64,000 nucleotides of DNA from Micromonospora sp. C31 (GCF_018070575.1 NZ_JAGPXN010000012.1:1-64000); one strand, 5' to 3'. Positions 53,163-62,488 are shown, numbered from the stretch's first letter. A program made the numbers and translations. The notes: generated by a model not told the origin, from the sequence alone.

Positions 53163-54229
53163 ACACCCTCACCGACCGCTTCCGTCCGCTGACCGGCCAC
53201 CGGCTGTTCTGGCCCGCCCTCGTGCTCGTGGTCATGCTCGCCGCCAACACGGTCTACCGGCCCGGTTTCCTCTCCGTCGAGGTGAAGGAGGGCCACCTCT
53301 ACGGCACCCCGGTCGACATCCTCCGGTTGAGCGCGCCGCTGATCCTCGTCGCGCTCGGCATGACCCTCGTCATCGCGACCGGCGGCATCGACCTGTCCGT
53401 CGGTTCCCTCTGCGCCATCAGCGGCGCAATCGCCTGTCTGCACATCAGCGAGGCATCCGACCAGAACAGCCTGTCCACCGTCTTCACGGCGCTCGCGCTG
53501 GCCTTCGGCGTCGCGCTCGTGCTCGGTGCGTGGAACGGGCTCCTGGTCGCCGTCATCGGCATCCAGCCCATCATCGCCACGCTGATCCTGATGGTGGCCG
53601 GACGCGGGTTGGCCCAGCTGATCACCGAGGGCCAGATCATCACGATCAACTCCGGCCCGTACCGGGCGATCGGGCTCGGGCACGTCCTGACCCTGCCCCT
53701 GGCCATCATCATCGCCGTCGCGGCAGCCCTGCTCGTCGCCGCGCTCACCCGCCGCACCGCTCTCGGTCTGATCGTCGAGTCCGTCGGTGGCAACGCCGAG
53801 GCCAGCCGGCTGGCCGGCATCCGCTCCGGCCGGATCGTCTTCCTGGTCTACGTCGTCAGCGCCGCCTGCGCCGCGATCGCCGGATTCATGATGACCGCCA
53901 ACGTCTCCAGCGCCGACGGCAACGCCGCCGGCCTGTGGATCGAACTCGACGCGATCCTCGCCGTGGTCATCGGGGGCACGTCCCTGGCCGGCGGCCGGTT
54001 CTCCCTCGGCGGCACCATCCTCGGTGCGCTGATCATCCAGACCCTCACCACCACGGTGTACGCCATGAACATCGACCCGCAGACGTCCCTGCTGTTCAAG
54101 GCGGTCGTCGTCATCGCCGTCTGCCTCATCCAGTCACCGGCGTTCCGGGCCAGGGTCAGCCGCCGCCGGGGCGCCACCACGCCCAGGCCCACCACCCGGC
54201 AGCCGGAGAAGGAGCAGGTGTCGGCATGA
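53159..54229 (+). CDS. Sugar ABC transporter permease 1 (YtfT-like)
   Basis: 356 aa hydrophobic protein with about 8-10 TM segments. CUT2 permease motifs: LILVALGMTLVIATGGIDLS near residue 62 and the EAA-like loop region VESVGGNAEASRLAGI. The start overlaps the ATPase stop and the stop overlaps the second permease start, so the three are translationally coupled. It forms the membrane channel with permease 2, which suggests a heterodimer as in YtfT/YjfF. Confidence 0.93.
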   Translation: MNTLTDRFRPLTGHRLFWPALVLVVMLAANTVYRPGFLSVEVKEGHLYGTPVDILRLSAPLILVALGMTLVIATGGIDLSVGSLCAISGAIACLHISEASDQNSLSTVFTALALAFGVALVLGAWNGLLVAVIGIQPIIATLILMVAGRGLAQLITEGQIITINSGPYRAIGLGHVLTLPLAIIIAVAAALLVAALTRRTALGLIVESVGGNAEASRLAGIRSGRIVFLVYVVSAACAAIAGFMMTANVSSADGNAAGLWIELDAILAVVIGGTSLAGGRFSLGGTILGALIIQTLTTTVYAMNIDPQTSLLFKAVVVIAVCLIQSPAFRARVSRRRGATTPRPTTRQPEKEQVSA

Positions 54230-55218
54230 GCAGCGCATCGTCGACCACCGCCCGCGCCTGGCGCCCCTCGCTGGCGCGGCGGCACGTCCCGGTCCTGGCC
54301 ACCCTCGCCCTGCTGCTGGTGATGTACGCCGTCGGCGTCTCCCAGTACCGCGCGTTCTCCAACGTCCAGGTCGTCTTCAACGTCTTCATCGACAACGGCT
54401 TCCTGCTGGTCGTCGCGGTCGGCATGACCTTCGTGATCCTCACCGGCGGCATCGACCTGTCGGTCGGCTCCGTCGTGGCGATGACCGCGATGGTGTCGGC
54501 GTCGCTGCTGCAGAGCGGGCTGCCCGCCGCCCTGGTGCTCGTCGTGGCGCTGCTGATCGGCCCGACGCTCGGGTTCCTCATGGGCTGCGCGATCCACTTC
54601 TTCGACATCCAGCCGTTCATCGCCACCCTCGCGGGCATGTTCTTCGCCCGGGGCATGTGCACGTTCATCAGTGACGCCTCCATCCCCATCACCGACGGCT
54701 TCTGGACCACCATGTCGCAGGAGCGCATCGGCGACCCGCGCGGCAACTTCGTGTCGATCAGTGTGCTGATCGCCCTCGCGGTGGTGCTCGTCGCCGCCTA
54801 CGTGCTCACGTACACCCGCTTCGGCCGCAACGTGTACGCCGTCGGCGGCAACTCCCAGTCGGCGCTGCTGATGGGCCTGCCGGTGGGACGTACCCGGATC
54901 GCCGTCTACACGGTCAGCGGGCTGTGTTCGGCCATCGGCGGCATCCTGCTGTCGTTCTACACCCTGTCCGGCGCGCCGCTGATCGCCGTCGGCATGGAAC
55001 TGGACGTGATCGCGGCCGTCGTCATCGGCGGCACCGTCCTCACCGGCGGGTCCGGCTACGTCTTCGGCACCGTGCTCGGCGTGCTGGTCCTGGGCGTGAT
55101 CCAGACCCTGATCACCTTCGACGGCAGCCTCAACTCCTGGTGGACCAGGATCGTCATCGGTGGCCTGCTCTTCGCCTTCATCCTGCTTCAGCGCCTGATC
55201 GGCATCCGCTTCAAGTGA
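54226..55218 (+). CDS. Sugar ABC transporter permease 2 (YjfF-like)
   Basis: 330 aa, coupled by ATGA to permease 1. Motifs VAVGMTFVILTGGIDLSVGS near residue 62 and VYAVGGNSQSALLMGLPVGR near 205 identify a CUT2 permease; it is a paralogue of permease 1. The terminal SFYTLSGAPLIAVGMELDVI region matches the YjfF type. Having two different permeases sets this importer apart from the usual homodimeric ribose or arabinose systems. Confidence 0.93.
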   Translation: MSSASSTTARAWRPSLARRHVPVLATLALLLVMYAVGVSQYRAFSNVQVVFNVFIDNGFLLVVAVGMTFVILTGGIDLSVGSVVAMTAMVSASLLQSGLPAALVLVVALLIGPTLGFLMGCAIHFFDIQPFIATLAGMFFARGMCTFISDASIPITDGFWTTMSQERIGDPRGNFVSISVLIALAVVLVAAYVLTYTRFGRNVYAVGGNSQSALLMGLPVGRTRIAVYTVSGLCSAIGGILLSFYTLSGAPLIAVGMELDVIAAVVIGGTVLTGGSGYVFGTVLGVLVLGVIQTLITFDGSLNSWWTRIVIGGLLFAFILLQRLIGIRFK

Positions 55219-55244
55219 CCGCCCCGCTCCCGGAAGGCAATCCC

Positions 55245-56747
55245 ATGGCAACGTACGCTGAACCCGAGGTCTGGTTCCTCACCGGCAGCCAGGGTCTGTA
55301 CGGCGAGGACACCCTTCGGCAGGTCGCCGACCAGTCCCGACAGATCGCCGCGCAGCTCGACGAGTGCCCCGGCATCCCCGTCCGGGTGGTCTGGAAGCCG
55401 GTCCTGACCTCCAGCGCCGACATCCTCGCGGCCTGCCGCGACGCGGCCGTGCAGGGCGCGGTGGGAGTGATCGCCTGGATGCACACCTTCTCGCCGGCCA
55501 AGATGTGGATCTCCGGTCTGGACGCCCTGCGGACACCGCTGCTGCACCTGCACACCCAGGCCAACGTCCGGTTGCCGTGGGACGACATCGACATGGACTT
55601 CATGAACCTCAACCAGGCCGCGCACGGTGACCGGGAGTTCGGCTACATCCAGACCCGACTGGGTGTCGCCCGCAAGACCGTCGCCGGGCACGTCAGCGAC
55701 CCCCGGGTGACCTCCCGGATCGGTGCGTGGGCCCGTGCGGCGCTCGGGTACTCGGCGATGCGTTCGCTGCGGCTGGCCCGCTTCGGCGACAACATGCGCG
55801 ACGTGGCCGTGACCGAGGGCGACAAGGTCGAGGCGGAGCTGCGTTTCGGCGTGTCGGTCAACACCTACGGTGTCAACGACCTCGTCTCGGTGGTCGACCA
55901 GGTGCCCGGGGCGCAGGTCGACGACCTGGTCAAGGAGTACGACGACACCTACCGGAGCGACCCGCGGCTGCGGCCCGGCGGGGACCGCCACGACGCCCTG
56001 CGCTACGCCGCTCGCCTGGAGCTGGGTCTGCGCACGTTCCTGGACGAGGGCGGCTTCCGCGCGTTCACCACGAACTTCGAGGACCTGGGCGGCCTGCGCC
56101 AGCTACCCGGCATCGCCGTGCAGCGGCTCATGGCCGACGGCTACGGCTTCGGTGGAGAGGGCGACTGGAAGACCTCCGTGCTGGTGCACACGCTCAAGGC
56201 GATGGCGGTCGGGGTCCAGGGTGGTACCTCCTTCATGGAGGACTACACCTACGACCTCACCCCGGGCCACGAACTCGTCCTCGGCGCCCACATGCTCGAG
56301 GTGTGTCCGTCGATCGCCGGGGACACGCCGAGCATCGAGATCCACCCGCTGAGCATCGGTGGGCGCGAGGACCCCGTGCGGCTGGTGTTCGACGCCGCAC
56401 CGGGCCCGGCGGTGGTGCTCGGCATGGCCGACCTGGGCGACCGTTTCCGCCTGGTGGCCAACGAGGTCGACGTGGTCACGCCGCCGCACCCGCTGCGGAA
56501 GCTGCCGGTGGCCCGTGCCGTGTGGCGTCCCCGCCCGCACCTGGCCGGTTCGGCGGAGGCGTGGATCACCGCCGGCGCGCCCCACCACACCGTCCTGTCC
56601 CGGGCGGTGGGCGTGGAGGAGCTGCACGACCTGGCCGAGATGACCCGTACCGAGCTGGTGGTCATCGACGCCGACACCGAGCCGCGACGCTTCGCCAACG
56701 AGATCCGGTGGAGCCAGGCGTACCACCGGCTCGCCCGGGGGCTCTGA
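55245..56747 (+). CDS. araA: L-arabinose isomerase
   Basis: 500 aa. The ATG follows GGAAGG, 26 bp after the permease. Metal and catalytic residues of the family are present: Glu in GFGGEGDWKT, Glu in FMEDYTYDL, His in GAHMLEVCPS and His in GAPHHTVL. The N-terminus EPEVWFLTGSQGLYGE is diagnostic. It isomerises L-arabinose to L-ribulose in the cytoplasm, supplying AraB. It is the last gene of the operon; a very strong terminator follows. Confidence 0.97.
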   Translation: MATYAEPEVWFLTGSQGLYGEDTLRQVADQSRQIAAQLDECPGIPVRVVWKPVLTSSADILAACRDAAVQGAVGVIAWMHTFSPAKMWISGLDALRTPLLHLHTQANVRLPWDDIDMDFMNLNQAAHGDREFGYIQTRLGVARKTVAGHVSDPRVTSRIGAWARAALGYSAMRSLRLARFGDNMRDVAVTEGDKVEAELRFGVSVNTYGVNDLVSVVDQVPGAQVDDLVKEYDDTYRSDPRLRPGGDRHDALRYAARLELGLRTFLDEGGFRAFTTNFEDLGGLRQLPGIAVQRLMADGYGFGGEGDWKTSVLVHTLKAMAVGVQGGTSFMEDYTYDLTPGHELVLGAHMLEVCPSIAGDTPSIEIHPLSIGGREDPVRLVFDAAPGPAVVLGMADLGDRFRLVANEVDVVTPPHPLRKLPVARAVWRPRPHLAGSAEAWITAGAPHHTVLSRAVGVEELHDLAEMTRTELVVIDADTEPRRFANEIRWSQAYHRLARGL

Positions 56748-56838
56748 CCGTCCTGTTCTCCGTGGGCATCGGCCCGGCACCCTCGCCCGGCTGAGGACGG
56801 CAACACCGGCGGAGGGCATCCGCCGGCCCGTGAACCTG

Positions 56839-56887
56839 CCGGCGGGCTGCTCCGCGCCCTGCCTCGGGCGCGGAGCAGACCCGCCGG
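56839..56887 (+). terminator. Very strong terminator of the arabinose operon
   Basis: Outer arms CCGGCGGG (56839-56846) with 56880-56887 and inner arms CTGCTCCGCGCCC (56847-56859) with 56866-56878. The total is 21 bp with one bulged A (56879) and a 6-nt loop, about 90 bp after araA. Confidence 0.85.
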
Positions 56888-57073
56888 GTGGCAGGTCGGA
56901 CGTGATGTCCGGCCCGTGGGCGGTGTGGCATCTGGCGTAGACTGTCCGCGATCCGGCGTCGGCCAGCGGAAGACACTGCCGTGGCGGCTGCGAGAGCGAC
57001 CTCGTGCCCACCGGGCCGGCCCTGCCGACGCCGACTGGGCGCGGCCGTCGACCGGGCTGGTGGGGAAGGTGAG

Positions 57074-58084
57074 GTGGCCGTGCGCGGTCCTGCGATGACG
57101 GATGTGGCGCGCCTTGCCGGCGTCTCCCACCAGACGGTGTCGCGGGTCCTGAACGGGCATCCCAATGTGCGCGAACAGACCCGCCTCCGGGTCCAGGCCG
57201 CGATCGCGGAGCTCGGCTACCGTCCCAACCGGGCCGCCCGTGCGCTGGTCACCGGCCGTTCCCAGGTGATCGGCGTGGTCGCCCAGAACACCACCCTCTA
57301 CGGCCCGGCCTCCCTGCTCGCCGCCCTCGAACAGACGGCCGCCGAGGCGGGCTTCGCGGTCAGCGTCGGCAGCGTGAGCGACCTCGACCACCAGTCGATC
57401 TCGGCGGCGGTCGAGCGGCACCTCGCGCACCGGGTCGCCGGCATCGTGGTGATCGCGCCGGTCGAGTCGGCGGGGGAGGCCCTCGAACGGCTCCCCAAGG
57501 ACGTGCCGCTGGTCACCGTCGACGGCGACCCGCGCCGGCCGGTGCCCCTGGTGACGGTCGACCAGGTCGCCGGCGCCCGCGCCGCCACGCAGCACCTCCT
57601 CGACGCCGGGCATCGGACGGTCTGGCACGTGTCCGGGCCTTCGGACTGGTTCGACAGCGCGGGCCGGATCGACGGATGGCGCGAGACGTTGCGGGCGGCG
57701 GGGGCCGAGGTGCCGCCCCTGCTGCCGGCGGACTGGTCGGCAGCCGCGGGGTACCGGTGTGGGCAGATGTTGGCCCGGATGCCCGAGGTGACCGCTGTCT
57801 TCACCGCCAACGACCACCTGGCGCTCGGTGTGCTGCGGGCCCTGCACGAGCACGGCCGGCGGGTACCGGACGACATCAGCGTGGTCGGCTTCGACGACGT
57901 GCCGGAGGCGGCGTACTTCATTCCGCCGCTGACCACCGTGCGACCCGACTTCGTCGCGGTCGCCCGGGCGAGCCTCGATCTGCTCCTGGCCCAGATCGAG
58001 ACGGACACCGCCGGTCCGCTGCGGCAGACCATCGCGCCCACCCTGGTCGCCCGCCGCAGCGTCGCCGCCCCGCCCCGGCGCTGA
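57074..58084 (+). CDS. LacI-family transcriptional repressor, probable regulator of the arabinose regulon
   Basis: 336 aa if it starts at the GTG at 57074; a second GTG at 57080 has better spacing from GGAAGG. The N-terminal HTH is MTDVARLAGVSHQTVSRVLN, followed by a hinge helix (YRPNRAARALVTGRS). The ligand-binding domain begins IGVVAQNTTLYGPAS and contains FTANDHLALGVLRAL and VGFDDVPEAAYFIPPLTTV. It lies directly after the ara operon, and the operators before araB, GH62, GH43 and GH127 have the LacI-family form, so it is the natural candidate repressor. The inducer is probably arabinose or an arabino-oligosaccharide (inference). No operator copy was found before this gene. Confidence 0.93.
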   Translation: MAVRGPAMTDVARLAGVSHQTVSRVLNGHPNVREQTRLRVQAAIAELGYRPNRAARALVTGRSQVIGVVAQNTTLYGPASLLAALEQTAAEAGFAVSVGSVSDLDHQSISAAVERHLAHRVAGIVVIAPVESAGEALERLPKDVPLVTVDGDPRRPVPLVTVDQVAGARAATQHLLDAGHRTVWHVSGPSDWFDSAGRIDGWRETLRAAGAEVPPLLPADWSAAAGYRCGQMLARMPEVTAVFTANDHLALGVLRALHEHGRRVPDDISVVGFDDVPEAAYFIPPLTTVRPDFVAVARASLDLLLAQIETDTAGPLRQTIAPTLVARRSVAAPPRR

Positions 58085-58123
58085 CCCGGGCAGCAGTCCT
58101 GCCGCCGCCTCGGCGTCGATGAG

Positions 58124-58167
58124 GCGGTGCCCGCGCGACGCTTGCGTTGGCCGCCGGCAGGCACCGC
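58124..58167. terminator. Weak hairpin between convergent LacI and GH127 genes
   Basis: GCGGTGCC (58124-58131) pairs with GGCACCGC (58160-58167), with a 28-nt loop that itself is GC-rich and could fold. Confidence 0.35.
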
Positions 58168-58178
58168 GTCGTCGATAT

Positions 58179-60920
58179 CTAAATGAAACGCCAGCGCCGG
58201 TCGGCTGCGGCGCCGTCGTCGGCGAGGACGACCGGCGCGCCCTGGCCGCCGGAGCCGCCGACGCCGAGGACCCGGCCAACGCTGGCGCACTGGATGCGGA
58301 AGTAGCCGTTGCCTCCGTGGCGCAGCCGCCACCGGTGGTCGTTCGTGCCGTTGTCGGCCCACTGGACGATGCGGGCTCCGGCGACGCCGGCGCCGCCCTC
58401 GACGCCGAGCACCTTGCCACTGTGCGCGTTCCGCAGCCGCAGGTAGCCGCCGGTGTCGACGATCGCGGTCCAGAGGTGGTCGGCGGTGCCGCTGTCGCCC
58501 CACTGGAGGACGAGCCCGCCGTCGGCGGTGGACATGTTCTGTACGCCGAGCACGAGTCCGCTGGCCAGGTTCTGGATCCGGCGTGCCCCGTTCGGCAGGA
58601 ACCGCCACTGGTTGTCGGGGCTGCCGTTGTCCGGATCCTGCACCGCCAGGGCCCCCTGCCCGGTGGAACCACCGGCGATGCCGAGCACCTTGCCGGTGTG
58701 CACGTTGCGTAGCTTGTGACTGCCGTCGCCCACGTCGACGACCGTCCAGAGGTGGTCGGCGGTGCCGTTGTCCGCCCACTGGAGGACGCGCGCGCCGTCG
58801 GCGGTGGACATGTTCTCCACCCCGAGCACCTTGCCGCTGTTGACGTTGCGCAACCGGATCGCCGACCCGTCGACGAGGATCTGCCAGTCGTGGTCGGCGG
58901 TGCCGGTGTCGCCCCACTGAAGGGCGAGCCCACCATCGGCCATGGACATGTCCTGGATGCCGAGCACGAGCCCGCTGGCCGCGTTGACCAGGCGGAAGCT
59001 CGCGGCGGTACCGCCGCCGGTGTGCCAGTAGACCGTGTAGTTGTGTCCGTGGGCGTCGTAGAAGGGCCCGAGGCTGACGGTGGCGCCGTTGCCGACGGCG
59101 GTGAACGCGAGCGCGTCGCTGCTGGTCCGGGTGATCGAGGCGGTGTCCAGCGCCGGTGGTCCGCCCAGGGTGGTGTTGCCGAAGTTGCCCGAGAGCACCA
59201 CCGGGCCGTACGTGATCGCCTGGACGGCCGCGTTGTCGTTGGCCGCTCTCGTCGCGACCCGCATCGGCAGACGGACCGTCACGACGTCCCCGGGCGTCCA
59301 GGACCGGGTCAGGCTGGCATAGCTGCCCGGGGTCGTGGCGATGTCCTGCGTGGTGCCGTTGACGCGCACCGTGGCTCCCTGCGTCCACGCCGGGATCCGG
59401 ATCCGCATCGTCCAGGACCCGCCGGCCGACCCGGTGACGGTCAGGGCGGTGGTGTCGCCGACCGGGTACGAGGTGGCCTGGGTGACCGTGATCCCGCGGC
59501 TCGTCCAGTCGAGCACCGAGGGCATGAAGAGGTTCACCGTCAACGTGGTGCCGTGGTGGAAGTAGATGGAGTCCATCAGCGTGGTGTTGGTCTCCAGGCC
59601 GGTGCCCTGGCAGCACCAGAAGGAGTGGTAGTCCGTGCTCCACGTGCCGCCGCCCCACGCCGGTCCCACGCCGCGCCGCCCGCCGGGGTTCAGCGGCGTG
59701 AAGTAGGTGACGTGCCCGTGCCTGTCGGCCGGGTTCTGCTGGCCGATCAGGTGGTTGAGCAGTGCCCCTTCGTAGAAGTCGAAGTACGCGGCGCGGGTCG
59801 GGTCCAGCGTCCACAGCTCCCGGGTCAGCTTGAGCATGTTGTACGTGTTGCACGCCTCGCAGGTGTCGGTGCGCAGGTAGCCGGCGATGGCGTGCGCGGC
59901 CCGGAAGTGTTCCGCCTGGCTGTTGCCGCCGATCGCGTAGGTGTGGGCGTCGACCGTGATGTTCCACGCGTTGGTGGCGATGTCCCGGTAGCGGGTGGTG
60001 CCGGTGGCCTTGAACTCCCGGGCCGCGCCGATCCACTTGGGCACCTGGGTGTTGGCGTGCAGGCCGGCGAGCTGGTCCTGGTTCGCCGCGAGCGGGTCGA
60101 GCGCGGCGGCGTGGTCGAACCGCTGGGCGGCGGTCAGCCACCGATCCTGGCCGGTCTGCTGGTACAGGTCGGTCAGGACCGCGTTCATGCCGCCGAACTC
60201 GGTGCTCAGCATGGCCTGCAGCTGGGTCCTGGTGAGCCGGCTGGTGCGCCGGTCGACCCAGTCGGCGAGCGCCAGCAGCACGTCGCGGGCCTGCGGATCG
60301 CCGATGAGACGCCACACGTCGAGCAGTCCGGCGAGCGTCTTGTGGATGCAGTAGTACGGCACGTTGCCGTTGCTCAGCGTCCGGGTCTCGAGGGCGGTGA
60401 AGTCGGACTCCGGGAACCCGGACAGGTACCCGGCGCCGAAGCCGGCCGCGGCGTTGTTGGCCTGGCACTTCGCCAGCTCGGCCACCATGTGGGTGGCCTT
60501 GTCCCGGCAGGTGGTGTCGCCGAGCACCGCCCAGGCGTGCGCCCAGGCGGTCAGGAAGTGGCCCTGCACGTGGGTGCGGAACGGGAACGTCGGGGCGTCC
60601 CAGCCGCCGGTGGCGGCGGCACCGGCGGTGGAGAGGCGATGGTTGAGGCGGAAGTTGTAGAGCAGCCGGTCGACGTCGACGAACCGCAGGTAGGTCAGCG
60701 TCCGGGTCTGGTTGTCCAGCCAGCGGCTGGCGGTCAGCCGTACCTGGCCCGGATCGAACGCGTGCGCGGAGACGCCGAGGTCGGGCCGGACCGGGGGCAG
60801 CGCGGCGCGGGCGGTGCCCTCAGCGGCGAGGGGACCGACGGCGGAACCGGCGACGGAGGCGACGGCTGTCGCGCCGGCGGTGCGCAGGAGGAGTCGACGG
60901 TTGAACGGGGGAGAGGACAT
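58179..60920 (-). CDS. Tat-exported GH127 beta-L-arabinofuranosidase with tandem CBM13 repeats
   Basis: 913 aa. The ATG at 60920 follows GGAGG. Twin-arginine signal near the start (FNRRLLLRTAGATAV). GH127 (DUF1680) alpha/alpha barrel about 60-460 with the expected zinc/catalytic residues: Glu and Cys in CEACNTYNMLK, and two adjacent Cys in SFWCCQGTG, one of which is the nucleophile in this family. A beta-sandwich region reaches to about 640. The C-terminus (about 650-913) has six ricin-like repeats ending in DHDW, DHLW, DNQW, DHLW, DHRW and DRRW, that is, two beta-trefoils. It would release beta-L-arabinofuranose from extracellular glycans. Its promoter carries the arabinose operator. Confidence 0.95.
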   Translation of the reverse strand: MSSPPFNRRLLLRTAGATAVASVAGSAVGPLAAEGTARAALPPVRPDLGVSAHAFDPGQVRLTASRWLDNQTRTLTYLRFVDVDRLLYNFRLNHRLSTAGAAATGGWDAPTFPFRTHVQGHFLTAWAHAWAVLGDTTCRDKATHMVAELAKCQANNAAAGFGAGYLSGFPESDFTALETRTLSNGNVPYYCIHKTLAGLLDVWRLIGDPQARDVLLALADWVDRRTSRLTRTQLQAMLSTEFGGMNAVLTDLYQQTGQDRWLTAAQRFDHAAALDPLAANQDQLAGLHANTQVPKWIGAAREFKATGTTRYRDIATNAWNITVDAHTYAIGGNSQAEHFRAAHAIAGYLRTDTCEACNTYNMLKLTRELWTLDPTRAAYFDFYEGALLNHLIGQQNPADRHGHVTYFTPLNPGGRRGVGPAWGGGTWSTDYHSFWCCQGTGLETNTTLMDSIYFHHGTTLTVNLFMPSVLDWTSRGITVTQATSYPVGDTTALTVTGSAGGSWTMRIRIPAWTQGATVRVNGTTQDIATTPGSYASLTRSWTPGDVVTVRLPMRVATRAANDNAAVQAITYGPVVLSGNFGNTTLGGPPALDTASITRTSSDALAFTAVGNGATVSLGPFYDAHGHNYTVYWHTGGGTAASFRLVNAASGLVLGIQDMSMADGGLALQWGDTGTADHDWQILVDGSAIRLRNVNSGKVLGVENMSTADGARVLQWADNGTADHLWTVVDVGDGSHKLRNVHTGKVLGIAGGSTGQGALAVQDPDNGSPDNQWRFLPNGARRIQNLASGLVLGVQNMSTADGGLVLQWGDSGTADHLWTAIVDTGGYLRLRNAHSGKVLGVEGGAGVAGARIVQWADNGTNDHRWRLRHGGNGYFRIQCASVGRVLGVGGSGGQGAPVVLADDGAAADRRWRFI

Positions 60921-61344
60921 CACAGCCTCCGTGGCGGGGCGTCGAAGGCGGGCCGTGCGAGCTGCCGGGGAGCCGGCGGCGCCGTGCGGGCCTTCGGATC
61001 GGGTGGTGGGCCGGGTCTCACGTCCGGCGGTGGCGCGGGGGTGGCGTGGCGGGCTGCGGAGGGCGCGCTCATCGGGCCGATCCGCAGCACGTAGCCGGCG
61101 TGGCGCAGGTAGCGGTCCGGGAGGCCAGCCGGAGAGCGCGTCCGTTCTCCGGCGGGTGCCGGGCGCGGGCGCCCTCGCCCCGACGATCGCCGAGGCGGGC
61201 GGGCTCCGATACTCTCCATGGAGATGGGTGGATGTTATCGCTAACATAAGCGCTGGTGTGCGCCTCCGCAAGGCTTCCGAGGGCCCCGGGCGCCCGGACG
61301 ACGCACCCGCCGGCCGTCACAAGTCCCAGCCACCGGTGCCGTGG
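60921..61344. other. 424-bp region between GH127 and the AraC gene
   Basis: No gene seen. It contains the GH127 promoter and operator near its right end (61243-61271). That leaves an unusually long 5' leader of about 310 nt before the GH127 start, whose function is unknown. Confidence 0.5.
61232..61271 (-). promoter_or_regulatory. GH127 promoter with overlapping LacI-type operator
   Basis: On the minus strand, TTGCGG (61271-61266), 17 bases, TATGTT (61248-61243). The operator ATGTTATCGCTAACAT (plus strand 61232-61247) overlaps the -10 box and start region, as in the araB and GH62 promoters. Confidence 0.65.
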
Positions 61345-62337
61345 TCAGCGACCGTGCTCGCGATACTCCTGTGCTGACATGCCATAGGTGGCCCGAAAGA
61401 GCCGACTGAAGTGCGCTCTATCTGGAAATCCCCATCGCGCAGCTATGGCGTAGATCGGCTGTCTCGCCATCAGCGGAGTGGCCAGATCACGGCGACAACG
61501 CTCCAGACGCTGCCGCCGGATCAGTTCCGCGACCGTGACGTCCTCGCCCTCGAACAGTCGGTGCAGCGACCGCAGGGACACGTGATGGGCGGCAGCGATC
61601 GTTCGCGGGGTCAACTCCGGATCGCCGAGGTGCTTCTCGATGAAACTCCGGATCTGCATCCGCAACGTGCGCTGGTGAACCTCATTCGGCAGGATCTCCG
61701 GGCGATCCAGGAGCTGGGCCAACGTACCGGCCACCAGATCCACCGCCATCGCGCCCAGCATGACGGCCGCGGAGGCCTGGTACTGCTCCGGATACCTCAT
61801 AAGGCGACGTACGAACTGGGCCAGCAGCGCGGGCATGCCCGTGTCGGACGGAATCGACGTGGCGAGCAACCGTCGAATCCGGTCCGCCGGCAGCGACAAC
61901 GCCTGATGGGGGATCACGATGGAGATGGAGCCCGCGAGATCCGGCCCGGTCGAGAGATGGCGACCGACGAACGGCCGGCAGTTGTCGATGAACGTGAACG
62001 ACGCCGGTTCGACGGCCGAGTGGTTGCGATCCTGGCTGATCGCGCTGTCGCCTGCCGTGGTCAGGACGAACTGGTAGTTGTCCGGTTGGGTCGTGCGCAC
62101 CAGTTTCGAGGTCCGCCTGGTGTCCAGGGTCGGGTACCGCAACCCGGCCAGCTTCACGCTTCCGAGATCTATGCTCCTGGCCTGAGCGACGAAGTCGTCC
62201 AGGTGCGGACTGCTGATGCGCGCAGGAGCCGCCTGCGACTCGATCACCTCGTACCAGCAGGCGAACCGATCGCGTGGTGGAAGCAGCGACGTGTCGAGAA
62301 CCTGGCAGGGCAGCACCTCGTCACCCCACCCCCTCAC
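61345..62337 (-). CDS. AraC-family transcriptional regulator
   Basis: 330 aa from a GTG at 62337; an in-frame GTG at 62316 is also possible. The C-terminal 100 residues are an AraC DNA-binding domain with two HTHs (TIAAAHHVSLRSLHRLFE and PIYAIAARWGFPDRAHFSRL, then the end motif RATYGMSAQEYR). The N-terminal 200 residues resemble the ligand-binding domain of AraC/NtdR-like activators and do not look like the arabinose-binding cupin of enteric AraC. The name of the family therefore does not imply arabinose control. Targets are unknown; GH127 lies downstream on the same strand. Confidence 0.9.
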   Translation of the reverse strand: MRGWGDEVLPCQVLDTSLLPPRDRFACWYEVIESQAAPARISSPHLDDFVAQARSIDLGSVKLAGLRYPTLDTRRTSKLVRTTQPDNYQFVLTTAGDSAISQDRNHSAVEPASFTFIDNCRPFVGRHLSTGPDLAGSISIVIPHQALSLPADRIRRLLATSIPSDTGMPALLAQFVRRLMRYPEQYQASAAVMLGAMAVDLVAGTLAQLLDRPEILPNEVHQRTLRMQIRSFIEKHLGDPELTPRTIAAAHHVSLRSLHRLFEGEDVTVAELIRRQRLERCRRDLATPLMARQPIYAIAARWGFPDRAHFSRLFRATYGMSAQEYREHGR

Positions 62338-62488
62338 GTCCGCCGATCTTGGCGATCGTACCCAGCTGCATCAGGTGGGGCTTGTCGGCGAGGTGACCGG
62401 CCGCCACCCCGATGCCGTCTGCCTCGCGCCGGTCCGCCCCATCCGGACTGCCCACGCCACCGGGGCCCCCGGTGACGTCCCGGGGTCT

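Noticed and set aside
61345..62337. AraC-type gene as the arabinose activator
   Set aside because: The N-terminal domain is not the arabinose-binding cupin, and the operators found are LacI-type palindromes, so the LacI protein is the better candidate.
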